From assembly GCF_027286305.1 (NCBI RefSeq), contig NZ_CP114599.1:3567001-3631000 (forward strand): a stretch of 64,000 bases of DNA. Direction: 5' to 3'. The notes beneath the pieces are model-generated. The model made no database searches, was not told the origin of the DNA, and saw nothing but the letters and a program-made list of their open reading frames with translations. The translations under genes were made by a program, and so were the position numbers. The stretch's first letter is position 1. Each line of letters starts with the position of its first letter. This document shows positions 29,232 to 38,789 of the stretch, in pieces. This DNA comes from Phenylobacterium sp. NIBR 498073 (lineage in GTDB: Bacteria; Pseudomonadota; Alphaproteobacteria; Caulobacterales; Caulobacteraceae).

Positions 29232-30511
29232 CGATCGTCGCCGTCCTCGCGGGCCTGGCGCCCGTGCTGGTCGTCCTGCTCTCGCTCTCGGGGCTGATCT
29301 CCGCCGCCGAAACCTCGATGACCGCCGCCAGCCGCGCGCGGATGCACCAGCTTGAGCGCGACGGCGACCGGGCCGCGGCCCGCATCAACCGCATGATGGC
29401 CGATCAGGAGAAGATGATCGGGGCGATCCTGCTCTCCAACAACGTCATCAACATCGGCGCCTCGGCCCTGACCACGGTGGCGCTGTCCACCGCCTTCCCC
29501 GGCCCGGTCGGCGCCCTGATCGCCACCGCGGTGATGACCGTGCTGATCGTGGTGTTCAGCGAGATCCTGCCCAAGACCCTGGCCATCGCCCGCGCCGACG
29601 ACGTCGCCCGCTTCCTGTCGATCCCGACCTGGTGGGTCGTGCGGATATTCGGCCCGCTGGCCAACGGCGCCCAGTGGATCGTGCGCCAGACCCTGCGCCC
29701 GTTCGGCATCAAGCTCTCCATGGAGACCGACGTCCTCGCCGCCCACGAGGAGATCCGCGGCGCGGTCGAGTATCACCACTCCGAGGGCCTGGTGGAGGCC
29801 AGCGACCGCCACATGCTGGGCGGCGTGCTCGACCTGTCGGAGATGGACGTCACCCAGGTCATGGTCCATCGCCGCTCGATCGCGATGATCGACGCGGCCC
29901 TGACGCCCAAGGAGTTGCTGGCCGAGCTCCTGGAAACCGGCCACAGCCGCGTGCCGCTCTACCGCGACGATCCGGAGAACATCGTCGGCGTGCTGCACGC
30001 CAAGGACGTGCTGACCGCCCTGGCCGGCGCGCCGCTCGAGGCGCTCGACCTGCCAGCCCTGGCCCGCGAGCCGTGGTTCATCCCCGAAACCACCTCGCTC
30101 AAGGAACAGCTCGCCGCCTTCCTCAAGCGCCAGAGCCACTTCGCCCTGGTGGTCGACGAGTACGGCGCCCTGCAGGGCCTGATCACCCTGGAAGACATCC
30201 TCGAGGAGATCGTCGGCGAGATCGAGGACGAGCACGACAGCGCCCTCGAAGGCGTCCGCCGCCAGGCCGACGGCGCGGTGGTGGTCGATGGCTGGGTGGC
30301 GATCCGCGACCTCAACCGCGCCCTCGACTGGGACCTGCCCGACGACGACGCCGTCACCGTCGCCGGCCTGGTCATTCATGAGGCCCAGACCATCCCCAAG
30401 GTCGGACAGACCTGGACCTTCTATGGTCATCGCTTCCAGATCGTCCGGCGCGAGCGCAACCAGATCACCGTGATCAAGATTTCGCCGCCCCAGAAGCGCG
30501 AGCTAGACTAA
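29228..30511 (+). CDS. CNNM/HlyC-CorC family membrane protein with CBS pair
   Basis: The 427-residue protein has an N-terminal CNNM (DUF21) domain with about four membrane segments (1-185; [43 protein letters not shown]), a tandem CBS pair (about 205-335; [36 protein letters not shown]) and a C-terminal CorC/HlyC domain (350-427). Bacterial CNNM proteins such as CorC and MpfA take part in Mg2+ export. It starts with GTG inside the aroB stop (GTGA). The link with aromatic biosynthesis genes is conserved in related alphaproteobacteria but has no obvious functional meaning. Confidence 0.9.
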   Translation: MTIVAVLAGLAPVLVVLLSLSGLISAAETSMTAASRARMHQLERDGDRAAARINRMMADQEKMIGAILLSNNVINIGASALTTVALSTAFPGPVGALIATAVMTVLIVVFSEILPKTLAIARADDVARFLSIPTWWVVRIFGPLANGAQWIVRQTLRPFGIKLSMETDVLAAHEEIRGAVEYHHSEGLVEASDRHMLGGVLDLSEMDVTQVMVHRRSIAMIDAALTPKELLAELLETGHSRVPLYRDDPENIVGVLHAKDVLTALAGAPLEALDLPALAREPWFIPETTSLKEQLAAFLKRQSHFALVVDEYGALQGLITLEDILEEIVGEIEDEHDSALEGVRRQADGAVVVDGWVAIRDLNRALDWDLPDDDAVTVAGLVIHEAQTIPKVGQTWTFYGHRFQIVRRERNQITVIKISPPQKRELD

Positions 30512-30606
30512 TTCGTTTGGCCTAGCCTCTTGACCTAAATGATAAAAGAACTTTGGTTTGCGATCCAAGTCAGCACAGTTCTGGGGCGCCGTGCGATACC
30601 GTGAGC

Positions 30607-31857
30607 ATGACTGAGACGACATCCGCCAGGATGAAAGCGCTCGAGGCGAGCCTGGCGAGCGCGCGGGCCGCCCTCGCCGAGGAAACCGTCCGCGCCGACG
30701 CCCTCAACCGCATCGCCGCGGCCATCGGGGCCGGCGGCGATCTCGACCAGGTCGTGCAGACCGTCGTCGACGGCGGGGTGGAACTGACCGGCGCCGCCTT
30801 CGGCGCCTTTTTCTATACGGCCTTCGACGACAACGGCGACACCCTCACCCTCTACTCGTTGTCGGGCGCGCCGCGCACGGCCTTCGACCACTTCCCAATG
30901 GTCCGCAAGACCGCGGTCTTCGCCCCCACCTTCGACGGCGAAGGCATCCTGCGCAGCGACGACATCACCACCGACCCGCGCTATGGCCGCAATGCGCCGT
31001 TCCACGGCATGCCCAAGGGTCACTTGCCGGTGCGCAGCTATATGGGCGTGCCGGTGATCTCGCGTTCGGGCGAGGTGCTGGGCGCGCTGCTGTTCGGCCA
31101 CCCCGAACCGGGGCGCTTCTCCGAGCGGCTGGAGCACCTGATGGCCGGGGTCGGCGCCCAGGCCGCGGTCGCCATCGACAACGTCCGCCTCCACCAGGCC
31201 GCCCGCGCCGAGGTCCGCGAACGCGCCCTGGCCGAGGAACGCCAGCGGCTGCTGCTCAACGAGCTGAACCATCGGGTCAAAAACACCCTGGCCTCGGTAC
31301 AATCCCTGGCCCGCCAGAGCCTGGTTAACGCCAAGGATATCGACACCTATTACAAGGCTTTCGAATCCCGGCTGATGGCGCTTTCGCAGACCCACAACCT
31401 GCTCACCGCCCAGAACTGGGAAGGCGCCAGCCTGTTCGACATCCTGGCCGCAGAGCTGCGCCCCTACGGCGGCGGGCGAGAGGACGGCGGCGCGCGCTTC
31501 ACCCTCCAGGGCGACCAGGACGTTCGCCTGCGCCCGAAGGCGGCGGTCGCCCTCGGCATGGCGTTCCATGAGCTGGCGACCAACGCGCTCAAATACGGCG
31601 CGCTGTCGACGCCCGGCGGCCACGTGGCGCTGCGCCTGCGCCTGGACGACCAGCAGTCCGACCGCCGGCTGATGATCGAATGGACCGAATCCGGCGGGCC
31701 GGCGGTGGTTCGCCCCGAGCGCCAGGGCTTCGGCAGCCGGCTTCTCGAACGCGGCCTGGCGGGAGAACTCGCTGGGCGGGTCAGACTGGACTATCATCCG
31801 GCGGGGTTGTCCTGCCGGATGGATCTTCCCCTTCACGTCCTGGAGCCCTCCGAATGA
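30607..31857 (+). CDS. GAF-domain HWE-type sensor histidine kinase
   Basis: A 416-residue soluble kinase with a GAF domain (about 35-195) and an HWE/HisKA_2-type core. The phosphoacceptor is His222 in [19 protein letters not shown], and the ATPase region shows [20 protein letters not shown] kinases are typical of alphaproteobacteria and include light and general-stress sensors. The GAF domain lacks an obvious Cys in the bilin position, so a chromophore is not assured. ATG 30607 is taken; GTG 30601 is also possible and neither has a strong ribosome site. Its stop overlaps the start of a receiver protein (ATGA), which is its likely partner. Confidence 0.88.
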   Translation: MTETTSARMKALEASLASARAALAEETVRADALNRIAAAIGAGGDLDQVVQTVVDGGVELTGAAFGAFFYTAFDDNGDTLTLYSLSGAPRTAFDHFPMVRKTAVFAPTFDGEGILRSDDITTDPRYGRNAPFHGMPKGHLPVRSYMGVPVISRSGEVLGALLFGHPEPGRFSERLEHLMAGVGAQAAVAIDNVRLHQAARAEVRERALAEERQRLLLNELNHRVKNTLASVQSLARQSLVNAKDIDTYYKAFESRLMALSQTHNLLTAQNWEGASLFDILAAELRPYGGGREDGGARFTLQGDQDVRLRPKAAVALGMAFHELATNALKYGALSTPGGHVALRLRLDDQQSDRRLMIEWTESGGPAVVRPERQGFGSRLLERGLAGELAGRVRLDYHPAGLSCRMDLPLHVLEPSE

Positions 31858-32231
31858 CCGGACTTAGCGACCTGGCCGGCCTGCGGGTCCTCGTGGTCGA
31901 AGACGAGATGATGGTCTCGATGCTGATCGAGGACATGCTCGAAGACCTGGGCTGCAAGGTGGTCGGGCCCGCCTCCCGGCTTGAGGAGGCCATCGAGTTG
32001 GCCAACAGCGTCGAGCTCGACTGCGCGGTGCTGGACGTCAACCTCGGCGGCCAGCCGATCTTCCCGCTCGCCGACCTGCTGCGCGAAAAGGGCGCCCCCT
32101 TCGCCTTCGCCACCGGCTACGGCGACGCCGGCCTGCGCGACGCCGACAAGGGCTCCCCGGTCCTGCAGAAACCCTTCCGCGAAGGCGACCTCGCCCGCAT
32201 CCTCGGCGAACTCCTGCCGCGGGTGGGGTAG
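31854..32231 (+). CDS. single-domain response regulator (receiver only)
   Basis: A 125-residue receiver with the acidic pair VVEDEMM (16-17), phospho-Asp61 ([10 protein letters not shown]) and switch residues Thr near ATGYGD and Lys in LQKPF. There is no output domain, so it signals by protein contact or acts as a phosphate sink. It overlaps the HWE kinase gene by four bases. Such kinase-plus-receiver pairs are frequent in Caulobacterales, and many feed the general stress response; that link is not shown here. Confidence 0.92.
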   Translation: MTGLSDLAGLRVLVVEDEMMVSMLIEDMLEDLGCKVVGPASRLEEAIELANSVELDCAVLDVNLGGQPIFPLADLLREKGAPFAFATGYGDAGLRDADKGSPVLQKPFREGDLARILGELLPRVG

Positions 32232-32237
32232 AGTCTC

Positions 32238-32630
32238 GTGACAGTTCTGCTTGCGGCCGCGACAGGAGCCGTCGTGGCGAGCCTGCTCGCCGCCTCCGAA
32301 GCGCCAGCGCCTCCAAAGGCCATCTCTACGTTGAGCTTCGATCTTCCGGTCGGGCGGCCCGACAACGTGCGCTTCCGCGAGGCCCTGATCGACTTCTCCT
32401 ACAAGTACCGTCCTGGCGGCTATCCGGTTTCCCACGTCGGCGAGCTGGGCGCGAGCCGCTACGAAATCGTCATCCCGACCGATTGCAGCAAGTCGGACCT
32501 CGTCCTCGGCGACATCGTCCGCGGAGCGGCCCCTGTGGACCGCGTCCCGGAGTTCCTCGCCGCCGCCCGCGGTAGCGCCCGCTGCCAAGCCGGAGCGCCG
32601 CCACCGCCCGCGAACTGGCCTAGCACCTAG
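32238..32630 (+). CDS. small exported protein of unknown function
   Basis: A 130-residue protein with a hydrophobic N-terminus (MTVLLAAATGAVVASLLAAS) that looks like a signal peptide or anchor, then an unassigned globular domain (DFSYKYRPGGYPVSHVGELG) and a Pro-rich tail. Two Cys (TDCSKSD, ARCQAG) might form a disulfide outside the cytoplasm. It starts with GTG six bases after the receiver gene and may be co-transcribed. I recognise no family. Confidence 0.55.
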   Translation: MTVLLAAATGAVVASLLAASEAPAPPKAISTLSFDLPVGRPDNVRFREALIDFSYKYRPGGYPVSHVGELGASRYEIVIPTDCSKSDLVLGDIVRGAAPVDRVPEFLAAARGSARCQAGAPPPPANWPST

Positions 32631-32647
32631 TAGACGGGCGCCAACCC

Positions 32648-32782
32648 TGTCATCCCGGTTTGCGCAGCAAGACCGGGACCCATGAACACCGGATCTCGCA
32701 AACTGTGACGCGGCCGCGCCACTTTCGGCCGTTACGGCGCGAATGGGTCCCGGACAGCCGCTACGCGGCTTCCGGGATGACA
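32648..32782. repeat. structured intergenic repeat, family 1 copy C
   Basis: Boundaries TGTCATCCCGG and CCGGGATGACA are intact. The left hairpin is shortened to TTTGC-GCA-GCAA and the right is AGCCGC-TAC-GCGGCT; both differ from other copies but still pair. It lies between the small exported protein gene and the converging molybdenum hydroxylase operon. Confidence 0.85.
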
Positions 32783-32793
32783 CACTCAGCGCG

Positions 32794-35058
32794 CTACAGC
32801 CCCTTGGCCATCAGCCCGGCCAGCACCTTGTCCGGCGTCATCGGATAGTCGCGCAGCCGCACGCCGGCGGCGTTGTAGATGGCGTTGGCGATCGCCGCCC
32901 CAGCCCCGGCGATGCCCAGTTCGCCGACCCCCTTGATGCCCATCGGATTGGCCTTGTCGTCGGCTTCCTCGAGGAACATCGAGTCCAGGTCGACGATGTC
33001 GGCGTGCACCGGCGCCAGGTACTCGGCCATGTCCTGAGCGACGAACGAGCCGTAGCGCGGGTCGACGGCGTTGACCTCGGTCAGCGCCGTGCCGACGCCC
33101 CAGATCATCCCGCCGGTGATCTGGCTCTTGGCGGTCTTGGCGTTGAGGATCCGCCCGGCCGCGAACACCCCGAACATCTTGCGCAGCCGCACCTCGCCGG
33201 TCACCTGGTTCACCCCCACCTCGGCGAAGTGCGCGCCGTAGGTGTGCTGGGAATAGTCGCGCGCGTCGGCCGCCGGGGCGATCGAGCCTTCGACATAGAT
33301 CCCGTCCGGCGCGGCCCGCCCGACCAGCGCGGCCAGCGTTTCGCTGCGGTTCTCGATGGCGATGACCCCGTTCTCGAAGGTCACGTACTCGGCCGGCCCG
33401 CCATAGAGCGGCGAGTTCGGATCGCCCACCGCCAGCTCGGTCAGCGCCCGGCGCAGGTTCATCCCCGCCTCGTACGCCGCCGACCCGGCCGTCGCCGCCC
33501 CGAACTGCCCGCCCGAGCCGGGGGCCGGCGGGAAGTCGGAGTCGCCGATCTCGACCCGCACGTGGCCCAGGGGCACGCCCAGGGTCTCGGCGGTGATCTG
33601 CTGAAGGATCGTATAGGTGCCGGTGCCGATGTCGGTCATGCCCTGGCGCAGGGTGATGATCCCGCCGGCGTCGATCCGCACGCCGGCCTTGGCCGGCAGC
33701 AGGAAGTTGCCGCGGATCGCTGCGGCCATGCCCATGCCGACCAGCCAGCGGCCGTCGCGCACCTGTCCGGGGACCGGGTTGCGGCGCTCCCAGCCGAACC
33801 GCTGCGCGCCCTCGGTCATGCAGCGCACCAGCTGGCGGATCGAGAACGGCTTGCCGGTCTCCGGGTCGATCTCCGGCTCGTTGCGGATGCGCAGCTCGAT
33901 GGGGTCGAGGCCCAGCTTCTCGGCCAGCTCGTCCATCGCGCATTCCAGGCTCAGCATGCCCGGCGCCTCGCCCGGCGCCCGCATGGGGCCGGCGTGCGGC
34001 AGGTCCATCCGCACCAGCCGGTGGCCGGTCAGGCGGTTGGGCGCAGCGTAGAGATTGCGCGAGAAGTTGGCCGCATGCTCGGTGAAGGTCGCCGCCCGCG
34101 CGCAGTGCGTCGTCGCCTCGACGGCGAAGGCGGTGAGCCGCCCGTCCGGCTCGGCCCCCAGCCGCACGCGCATGTTCACCGCCGGGCGGTGGATGGTGCC
34201 GTGGAACATCTGCTGGCGGGTGTAGGCGACCTTGACCGGCCGCCCCAGCGCCCGCGCCGCCAGCGCCGCCAAGGTCAGGTCGTCATAGGACTGGCCTTTC
34301 CCGCCGAACCCGCCGCCGATGTAGCGGGTCAGCAGGTGCACGTCGGTCGACGGGATCGCCAGGGTCTCGGCCAGGGCGTGCTGGCCGCCCTTCACCATCT
34401 GGATCGAGGTGTGGACCGTGACCTTGTCGCCCTCCCACCAGGCGATGGTGGCGCAGGGCTCCATCTGCACGTGGTTCTGGATCGGACTGAAATAGGTCTC
34501 GTCCACCGTCACAGGCGCAGCGGCGAAGGCGCCGTGGAAATCGCCGATGTGCACGTCCTCCTCGTCCGGCGGCAGGGTCGCCTGGTCGAAGCTGGCCAGG
34601 AAGTCGACCACCGCCGGCTCGGCGGCGTACGCGACCTTGACCAGCTCGGCCGCGGCCCGCGCGTTCTCGAAAGTGTCGGCGACCACGAAGGCGATGGTCT
34701 GGCCGTAGTACTCGACCCGATCGCTCGCCAGCGCCGGGTTCGAGGCCCGCTGGCTGCGCGGATTGGCCCGCGTCCCGCGCGGCGCCTGGGCCGGCGCGTT
34801 CAGGTGCGTCCAGACCAGTTGCACGCCCGGCGCGGCCTCGGCGGCCGCCGTGTCCACCGCCGTCACCTTCCCGCGCGGGATCGTGGCGGTGACCAGCACG
34901 CCGATGGCCGGCGGAGACGGCGCCAGCGTGTCATAGGCGTAGGGCGCGGTCCCGGTGACCTTCAGGGCGCCTTCGTAGCGGTCGACGCCCTTGCCGATCA
35001 CGCCGCTGCGGTTCTCGGTGACGGGGTTGGGCGCAGCCCAGTCTTGGACGGAGGTCAT
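32794..35058 (-). CDS. xanthine dehydrogenase-family molybdopterin-binding subunit (PaoC-like)
   Basis: This 754-residue subunit holds the molybdenum cofactor of an aldehyde/xanthine-type hydroxylase. It has the a/b hammerhead domain ([24 protein letters not shown]) and the cofactor-binding segments [13 protein letters not shown] and [19 protein letters not shown]. The conserved active-site Glu is in [11 protein letters not shown] near the C-terminus. There is no Tat signal in this subunit. It overlaps the FAD subunit gene by four bases. The operon order 2Fe-2S, FAD, Mo matches paoABC and coxSML-like sets; the substrate, perhaps an aromatic aldehyde, is inferred. Confidence 0.92.
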   Translation of the reverse strand: MTSVQDWAAPNPVTENRSGVIGKGVDRYEGALKVTGTAPYAYDTLAPSPPAIGVLVTATIPRGKVTAVDTAAAEAAPGVQLVWTHLNAPAQAPRGTRANPRSQRASNPALASDRVEYYGQTIAFVVADTFENARAAAELVKVAYAAEPAVVDFLASFDQATLPPDEEDVHIGDFHGAFAAAPVTVDETYFSPIQNHVQMEPCATIAWWEGDKVTVHTSIQMVKGGQHALAETLAIPSTDVHLLTRYIGGGFGGKGQSYDDLTLAALAARALGRPVKVAYTRQQMFHGTIHRPAVNMRVRLGAEPDGRLTAFAVEATTHCARAATFTEHAANFSRNLYAAPNRLTGHRLVRMDLPHAGPMRAPGEAPGMLSLECAMDELAEKLGLDPIELRIRNEPEIDPETGKPFSIRQLVRCMTEGAQRFGWERRNPVPGQVRDGRWLVGMGMAAAIRGNFLLPAKAGVRIDAGGIITLRQGMTDIGTGTYTILQQITAETLGVPLGHVRVEIGDSDFPPAPGSGGQFGAATAGSAAYEAGMNLRRALTELAVGDPNSPLYGGPAEYVTFENGVIAIENRSETLAALVGRAAPDGIYVEGSIAPAADARDYSQHTYGAHFAEVGVNQVTGEVRLRKMFGVFAAGRILNAKTAKSQITGGMIWGVGTALTEVNAVDPRYGSFVAQDMAEYLAPVHADIVDLDSMFLEEADDKANPMGIKGVGELGIAGAGAAIANAIYNAAGVRLRDYPMTPDKVLAGLMAKGL

Positions 35059-36002
35059 CGGGCGCTCCCGGCGTCTTCGATGGTCGCGGCCGCCAGGCGG
35101 CGGACCAGGGCGATCTTGTGCGTGCGGCGGTCATCGGCGTCGGCGCGCGCCAGTTCGGCGGTCGCCGCCTCGGCCGCGCTCGCCCCCGCCGCCAGCGCCG
35201 CCTCGGCCTGCTCGGCCCGCCACGGCTTAGCGGCCACCGCGCCCAGCGCCACCCGGCCGCCGGCCACCGCCACCATGGCCAGGCCGTGGGCGTAGGACGC
35301 GCGATCTCGGACCTTGGCGTAGGCCTGGCCGCCGGCCGGCGGCGGCGGCAGCACCACCGCGGTGATCAGTTCGCCCGCCGCCAGGTCGGTCTCCACCTGC
35401 GGCGTCGCGCCGGGCAGCCGGTGCAGCGCCTCGACCTTGATCGACCGCGCTCCACCGTCCGGGGTCATGGTCTCGACGCTGGCGTCCAGCGCCGTCAGCG
35501 CCACCGCCATGTCCGAGGTATGGGTGGCGATGCAGGCCTCGCTGGCCCCGAAGATCGCCCCATAGCCGCCCGGTCCGCCCAACGCGCTGCAGCCCGAGCC
35601 CGGCTGGCGTTTGTTGCAGGGCTTGGCGGTGTCGTAGAAATAGTCGCAACGGGTGCGCTGCAGCAGGTTGCCGGCCGTCGTCGCCTTGTTGCGCAGCTGG
35701 CCCGAGGCCCCGGCCAGGATCGCCCGCGCCAGCACCGGATAGAGCTCGCGCACCTTCGGATGCGCCGCAAGCTTGGCGTTGGTCATCGCCCCGCCGATCC
35801 TTAGGCCGCCCTCCTCCGTCGCCTCGATCCCGGCGAACGGCAGCCGCCCGACGTCGACCAAGTGAGTCGGCCGCTCGATCTCCAGCTTCATCAGGTCCAG
35901 CAGGTTGGTGCCGCCGGCCAGGAACTTGGCGCCCGGATTTTCGGCCACCGCCTTGACCGCGGCCTTGGCGTCGGCGGCCCGCTCGTAGGTGAACGGCTTC
36001 AT
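35055..36002 (-). CDS. FAD-binding subunit with extra Cys cluster (PaoB-like)
   Basis: The 315-residue flavin subunit has the FAD-binding [15 protein letters not shown] near the N-terminus and the CO dehydrogenase flavoprotein C-terminal domain. An insertion [22 protein letters not shown] supplies three Cys, with a fourth in [12 protein letters not shown]; this is the pattern that carries an additional [4Fe-4S] cluster in E. coli PaoB and in 4-hydroxybenzoyl-CoA reductase beta. It overlaps both neighbours by four bases. Presence of the cluster is predicted, not shown. Confidence 0.9.
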   Translation of the reverse strand: MKPFTYERAADAKAAVKAVAENPGAKFLAGGTNLLDLMKLEIERPTHLVDVGRLPFAGIEATEEGGLRIGGAMTNAKLAAHPKVRELYPVLARAILAGASGQLRNKATTAGNLLQRTRCDYFYDTAKPCNKRQPGSGCSALGGPGGYGAIFGASEACIATHTSDMAVALTALDASVETMTPDGGARSIKVEALHRLPGATPQVETDLAAGELITAVVLPPPPAGGQAYAKVRDRASYAHGLAMVAVAGGRVALGAVAAKPWRAEQAEAALAAGASAAEAATAELARADADDRRTHKIALVRRLAAATIEDAGSAR

Positions 36003-36505
36003 GCGGCCTCTCCCGCCAGGTCGCGGATCGCCGCCAGGATCTGCGGATAGGCCGAGCAGCGGCAGATGTTGCCGCTCATCCGCTCGCGGATCTCGGCGTC
36101 GGTCAGCGCCGTCGGCGCCGTCAGGTCGGCGGTCTCCTTGCTGGCCCAGCCGTCGGCGGCCTCCTGCAGCATGCCGACCGTCGAGCAGATCTGCCCCGGC
36201 GTGCAGTAGCCGCACTGCAGGGCGTCGTTCTCCAGGAACGCCTGCTGCACCGGATGCAGCGCACCCGGCTGGCCCAGCCCCTCGATGGTCGTCACCTGGT
36301 CGCCGTCATGCATGGCAAGGATCGACAGGCAGGAGTTGATTCGCACCCCGTTCACCAGCACCGTGCAGGCGCCGCACTGGCCGTGGTCGCAGCCCTTCTT
36401 CGAGCCGGTCAGCCCCAGGTGCTCACGCAGCGCGTCCAGCAGGGTGGTCCGCGGGTCGAGGTCGAGCGTTCGCTCCGCCCCGTTCACCGTGATTGTCGTT
36501 TGCAT
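35999..36505 (-). CDS. 2Fe-2S iron-sulfur subunit (PaoA-like)
   Basis: A 168-residue subunit with two [2Fe-2S] clusters: a plant-type ferredoxin domain ([21 protein letters not shown]) and an alpha-helical domain (CGYCTPGQ ... GNICRCSAY). It passes electrons between the Mo centre and FAD. E. coli PaoA has a long Tat leader, but this protein starts directly at the ferredoxin domain, so the enzyme is probably cytoplasmic. ATG 36505 has GGGGAGG five bases upstream; the adjacent GTG at 36511 is less suitable. A perfect 14-base palindrome lies 15 bases upstream. Confidence 0.92.
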   Translation of the reverse strand: MQTTITVNGAERTLDLDPRTTLLDALREHLGLTGSKKGCDHGQCGACTVLVNGVRINSCLSILAMHDGDQVTTIEGLGQPGALHPVQQAFLENDALQCGYCTPGQICSTVGMLQEAADGWASKETADLTAPTALTDAEIRERMSGNICRCSAYPQILAAIRDLAGEAA

Positions 36506-36520
36506 CCCCACCTCCCCTGA

Positions 36521-36534
36521 TGTGAGCGCTCACA
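36521..36534. promoter_or_regulatory. LacI-type operator upstream of the Mo hydroxylase operon
   Basis: TGTGAGCGCTCACA is a perfect 14-base palindrome identical to the core of the symmetric 'ideal' lac operator. It lies just upstream of the operon's ribosome site. A LacI/GalR-family repressor is the likely ligand, but none is encoded in the window. Confidence 0.65.
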
Positions 36535-36600
36535 TACGTTGTCATTATGGTGGCCCAGCTACGAACGTTCAAACGCTCGTTCCGGTCCGCCGTGTTGTTT

Positions 36601-36876
36601 TTACGCGCCTTCCCCCGGCGCCAGCGCCTTGACCGACAGCGCGTGCACCGGTCCGGCCAGCTCGTCGGCCAGGGCCTTGTAGACCAGCCGCTGGCGCACC
36701 ACCTTGGACACTCCGGCGAAGGCCGCGGCCTCGATCAGCACATTGAAGTGACTTTCCCCGCCGGGCGTGGCGCCTGCATGACCGGCATGGCGGTCGGAAT
36801 CGTCGACCACTTCCAGGCGGGTGGGCGAAAACGCCGCGTTCAGCTTGTGGTGGATGGCCTCAAATATGGCGCCCAT
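36601..36876 (-). CDS. bolA: BolA family protein
   Basis: A 91-residue BolA/IbaG-like protein with the expected SPTRLEVVDDSDRHAGHAG stretch and the FNVLIEAAAFAGVSKVVRQRLVYKAL helix-turn-helix-like part. BolA proteins pair with monothiol glutaredoxins in iron-sulfur trafficking; the His in RHAGH can ligate a shared cluster. ATG 36876 (MGAIFEAIHHKL) matches the usual start; the TTG at 36891 only adds five residues. It is divergent from dnaJ, an arrangement common in alphaproteobacteria beside cobS. Confidence 0.9.
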   Translation of the reverse strand: MGAIFEAIHHKLNAAFSPTRLEVVDDSDRHAGHAGATPGGESHFNVLIEAAAFAGVSKVVRQRLVYKALADELAGPVHALSVKALAPGEGA

Positions 36877-36928
36877 CGTATCGATGTTCAATTCTTGAAA
36901 GGGACTCAGGGAGCTTCATACTTGGGCC

Positions 36929-37585
36929 ATGGCCGGCGCGTTTCAATACAAGCCTAAGTTCGTCGATATCCGTGTGCGTCCCCCCGGTTCGGAGGAGGAG
37001 GCGAAGCGGAACGACGATGTCTATGCGCTGAAGCCCGGCGAACGGGCTTGCGACCATCCGGGCTGCCGGACGGCGGCGACGGCGCGCGCGCCCAAGTCGC
37101 GCGACATGCTCAACGAGCACTACTGGTTCTGCCAGCCGCACGCGGCCGAGTACAACAAGCAGTGGGACTTCTTCGCCGGCATGAGCGAGGGCGAGATCCG
37201 CAACCGCCAGGCCCAGAGCGCGGTCGGCGACCGCCCGACCTGGCAGTTCAAGGCCAGCAAGTTCTCGCGTGAGGCGGCCGGCGCCGCCCACGGCTTCGGC
37301 AAGGGCGAAGGCTACGCCGATCCGTTCAGCCTGTTCGGGGCTGGCGCGCGGCCGAAGCCCAAGGCCGAACCGGCGAACGCCCGCCGCCTCGGCAAGCTCG
37401 AGCGCAACGCCCTGGCCGACCTCGACCTCGACGAGGACGCCGACGGCCCGGCCATCCGCGCCCGCTACATCGAGCTGGTCAAGCGCACCCACCCCGACTC
37501 CAACGGCGGCGACCGCTCGGCCGAGCACAAGCTCCAGCGCGTGATCAAGGCCTACCAGGTCCTCAAGAAGGCCAAGATGGCCTGA
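36929..37585 (+). CDS. DnaJ-domain (J-domain) protein
   Basis: The 218-residue protein has its J domain at the C-terminus (about 155-218), with the HPD motif in KRTHPDSNGG, so it should stimulate an Hsp70 ATPase. The N-terminal half has a conserved Cys/His block (CDHPGCRTAATARAPKSRDMLNEHYWFCQPHAAEYN) that could bind a metal. It lacks the G/F and zinc-finger regions of true DnaJ. In many alphaproteobacteria it stands between bolA and cobS; here cobS is 8 kb away. Its last 26 bases are duplicated at 38790-38815. Confidence 0.9.
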   Translation: MAGAFQYKPKFVDIRVRPPGSEEEAKRNDDVYALKPGERACDHPGCRTAATARAPKSRDMLNEHYWFCQPHAAEYNKQWDFFAGMSEGEIRNRQAQSAVGDRPTWQFKASKFSREAAGAAHGFGKGEGYADPFSLFGAGARPKPKAEPANARRLGKLERNALADLDLDEDADGPAIRARYIELVKRTHPDSNGGDRSAEHKLQRVIKAYQVLKKAKMA

Positions 37586-37589
37586 GGGG
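37564..37589 (+). repeat. dnaJ 3'-end direct repeat, copy 1
   Basis: CAAGAAGGCCAAG followed by ATGGCCTGAGGGG includes the end and stop codon of the J-domain gene. The same 26 bases occur at 38790-38815 with one difference. The two copies flank the fabA-tetR pair. Confidence 0.75.
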
Positions 37590-38114
37590 CTAGGGCCGGA
37601 TCATCCCAACCCGCAGGTCGCTCGCCCAGTAGACGCACTCGTCGTCCGAGAACATCCGGCCGTTGCCGACGCCCAGCGCCAGCTGACCGCGCCGAGCCTG
37701 CCGCAGGTCGACCTCGTAGCGGACCTTGCGGGTCTTGGGGGTGACGTCGCCGCGGAACCGCACCTCGCCCACGCCCAGCGCCCGCCCCTTGCCCGGCGAT
37801 CCCGACCAGCCGAGCCAGTAACCCAGCATCTGCCACATGGCGTCCAGCCCCAGGCAGCCGGGCATCACCGGATCACCGGGAAAGTGACAGCCGAAGAACC
37901 AGAGGTCGGGGCTGACATCCAGCTCGGCGACGATGCTTCCCTTGCCAAATTCGCCGCCGTCCAGACTGAGCGCCGTGATCCGGTCCATCATCAGCATGGG
38001 CGGGGCCGGCAGCTGGGCGTTGCCCGGGCCGAAATAGCCGCCCTGGCTGGAGAGGATCAGCTCCTCCTTCGAGTAGCTCGACCGCGGGGCGTGGAAGGCG
38101 TGCGGGTCGGACAT
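37590..38114 (-). CDS. fabA: 3-hydroxydecanoyl-ACP dehydratase
   Basis: FabA dehydrates 3-hydroxyacyl-ACP and isomerises trans-2- to cis-3-decenoyl-ACP, the branch to unsaturated fatty acids. The 174-residue length is normal, with catalytic His in WFFGCHFPGDPVMPGCLGLDAMWQ and the downstream Asp of LGLDAMWQ. fabB, its usual partner, is not adjacent. A TetR gene ends 17 bases upstream on the same strand, reminiscent of FabR control. The pair is flanked by a duplicated dnaJ 3' end, which suggests it was inserted or rearranged here. Confidence 0.95.
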   Translation of the reverse strand: MSDPHAFHAPRSSYSKEELILSSQGGYFGPGNAQLPAPPMLMMDRITALSLDGGEFGKGSIVAELDVSPDLWFFGCHFPGDPVMPGCLGLDAMWQMLGYWLGWSGSPGKGRALGVGEVRFRGDVTPKTRKVRYEVDLRQARRGQLALGVGNGRMFSDDECVYWASDLRVGMIRP

Positions 38115-38131
38115 GGTCGTCCTCCTGTTGC

Positions 38132-38728
38132 TTAGCTCCGCGACAGGCGCAGGGCGCCGGCGACGAAAATCCAGATCTTCTCGGTCAAGGCCGCACGGTC
38201 TGGGCGCTCGTTGGCGGTCAGCGCGCCGATGAGCGCCTGGCGGATGCCGCCGATCAGCAGCGCAATGGTCAGCCGTGGATCGAGGTCGGCGGGGATCACC
38301 CCATCCCGCTGCCCGGCCCTCACGTTGTAGGCCCCGGCCGTCAGCTGCCGACGGGTGAACGCCTGCTCGACGTCCAGCACCTCCGGCGCCCGGCTCAGAG
38401 CCCCGACGACCAGCGGCGCGAACGGATGGTCGTAGTGGAACGAGATATAGGCCGCGATGCGCTCCTTCTCGCGCCCCGCCCAGTCTTCCGCGGTCAATTT
38501 CGCCGGATCGAACGCCGCCTCCTCCAATCGGTTGTAGAAGGCCTCAACGACCGCGGCGATCAGCCCGGCCTTGGAACCGAAGTGGTGATACGCCAAGCCG
38601 ACCGACACCTTGCCCCGCTTGGCGACCGCCTGCATCTCCAGCAAGCCTTGGCTCGCGATCAGCTCCTCCTGGGCGGCCTGAACCAGTCGCTCCGCCGTGC
38701 CCGACTTCGCAGCGCTCGCCCCGCCCAT
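38132..38728 (-). CDS. TetR/AcrR family regulator, probable fabA regulator
   Basis: A 198-residue regulator with a TetR helix-turn-helix (about 10-60: ERLVQAAQEELIASQGLLEM, VAKRGKVSVGLAYHHFGSKAGLI) and an all-helical ligand domain. Its stop lies 17 bases before the fabA start, so both are probably on one transcript from the AT-rich region at 38729-38765. A perfect palindrome there is a good operator for autoregulation. By analogy with FabR it might sense acyl-CoA or acyl-ACP, but it is not recognisably FabR. Confidence 0.88.
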   Translation of the reverse strand: MGGASAAKSGTAERLVQAAQEELIASQGLLEMQAVAKRGKVSVGLAYHHFGSKAGLIAAVVEAFYNRLEEAAFDPAKLTAEDWAGREKERIAAYISFHYDHPFAPLVVGALSRAPEVLDVEQAFTRRQLTAGAYNVRAGQRDGVIPADLDPRLTIALLIGGIRQALIGALTANERPDRAALTEKIWIFVAGALRLSRS

Positions 38729-38746
38729 TGACCGCCCCTAGACTTG

Positions 38747-38760
38747 AATTGAATTCAATT
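38747..38760. promoter_or_regulatory. palindromic operator upstream of tetR-fabA
   Basis: AATTGAATTCAATT is a perfect 14-base palindrome; 18 of 20 positions are symmetric if extended to TTGA...TTAA (38744-38763). It lies 18 bases upstream of the TetR start and is markedly AT-rich against the surroundings. Confidence 0.65.
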
Positions 38761-38789
38761 TAACCGCACGGCTTGTCATGGCCAAGCGC

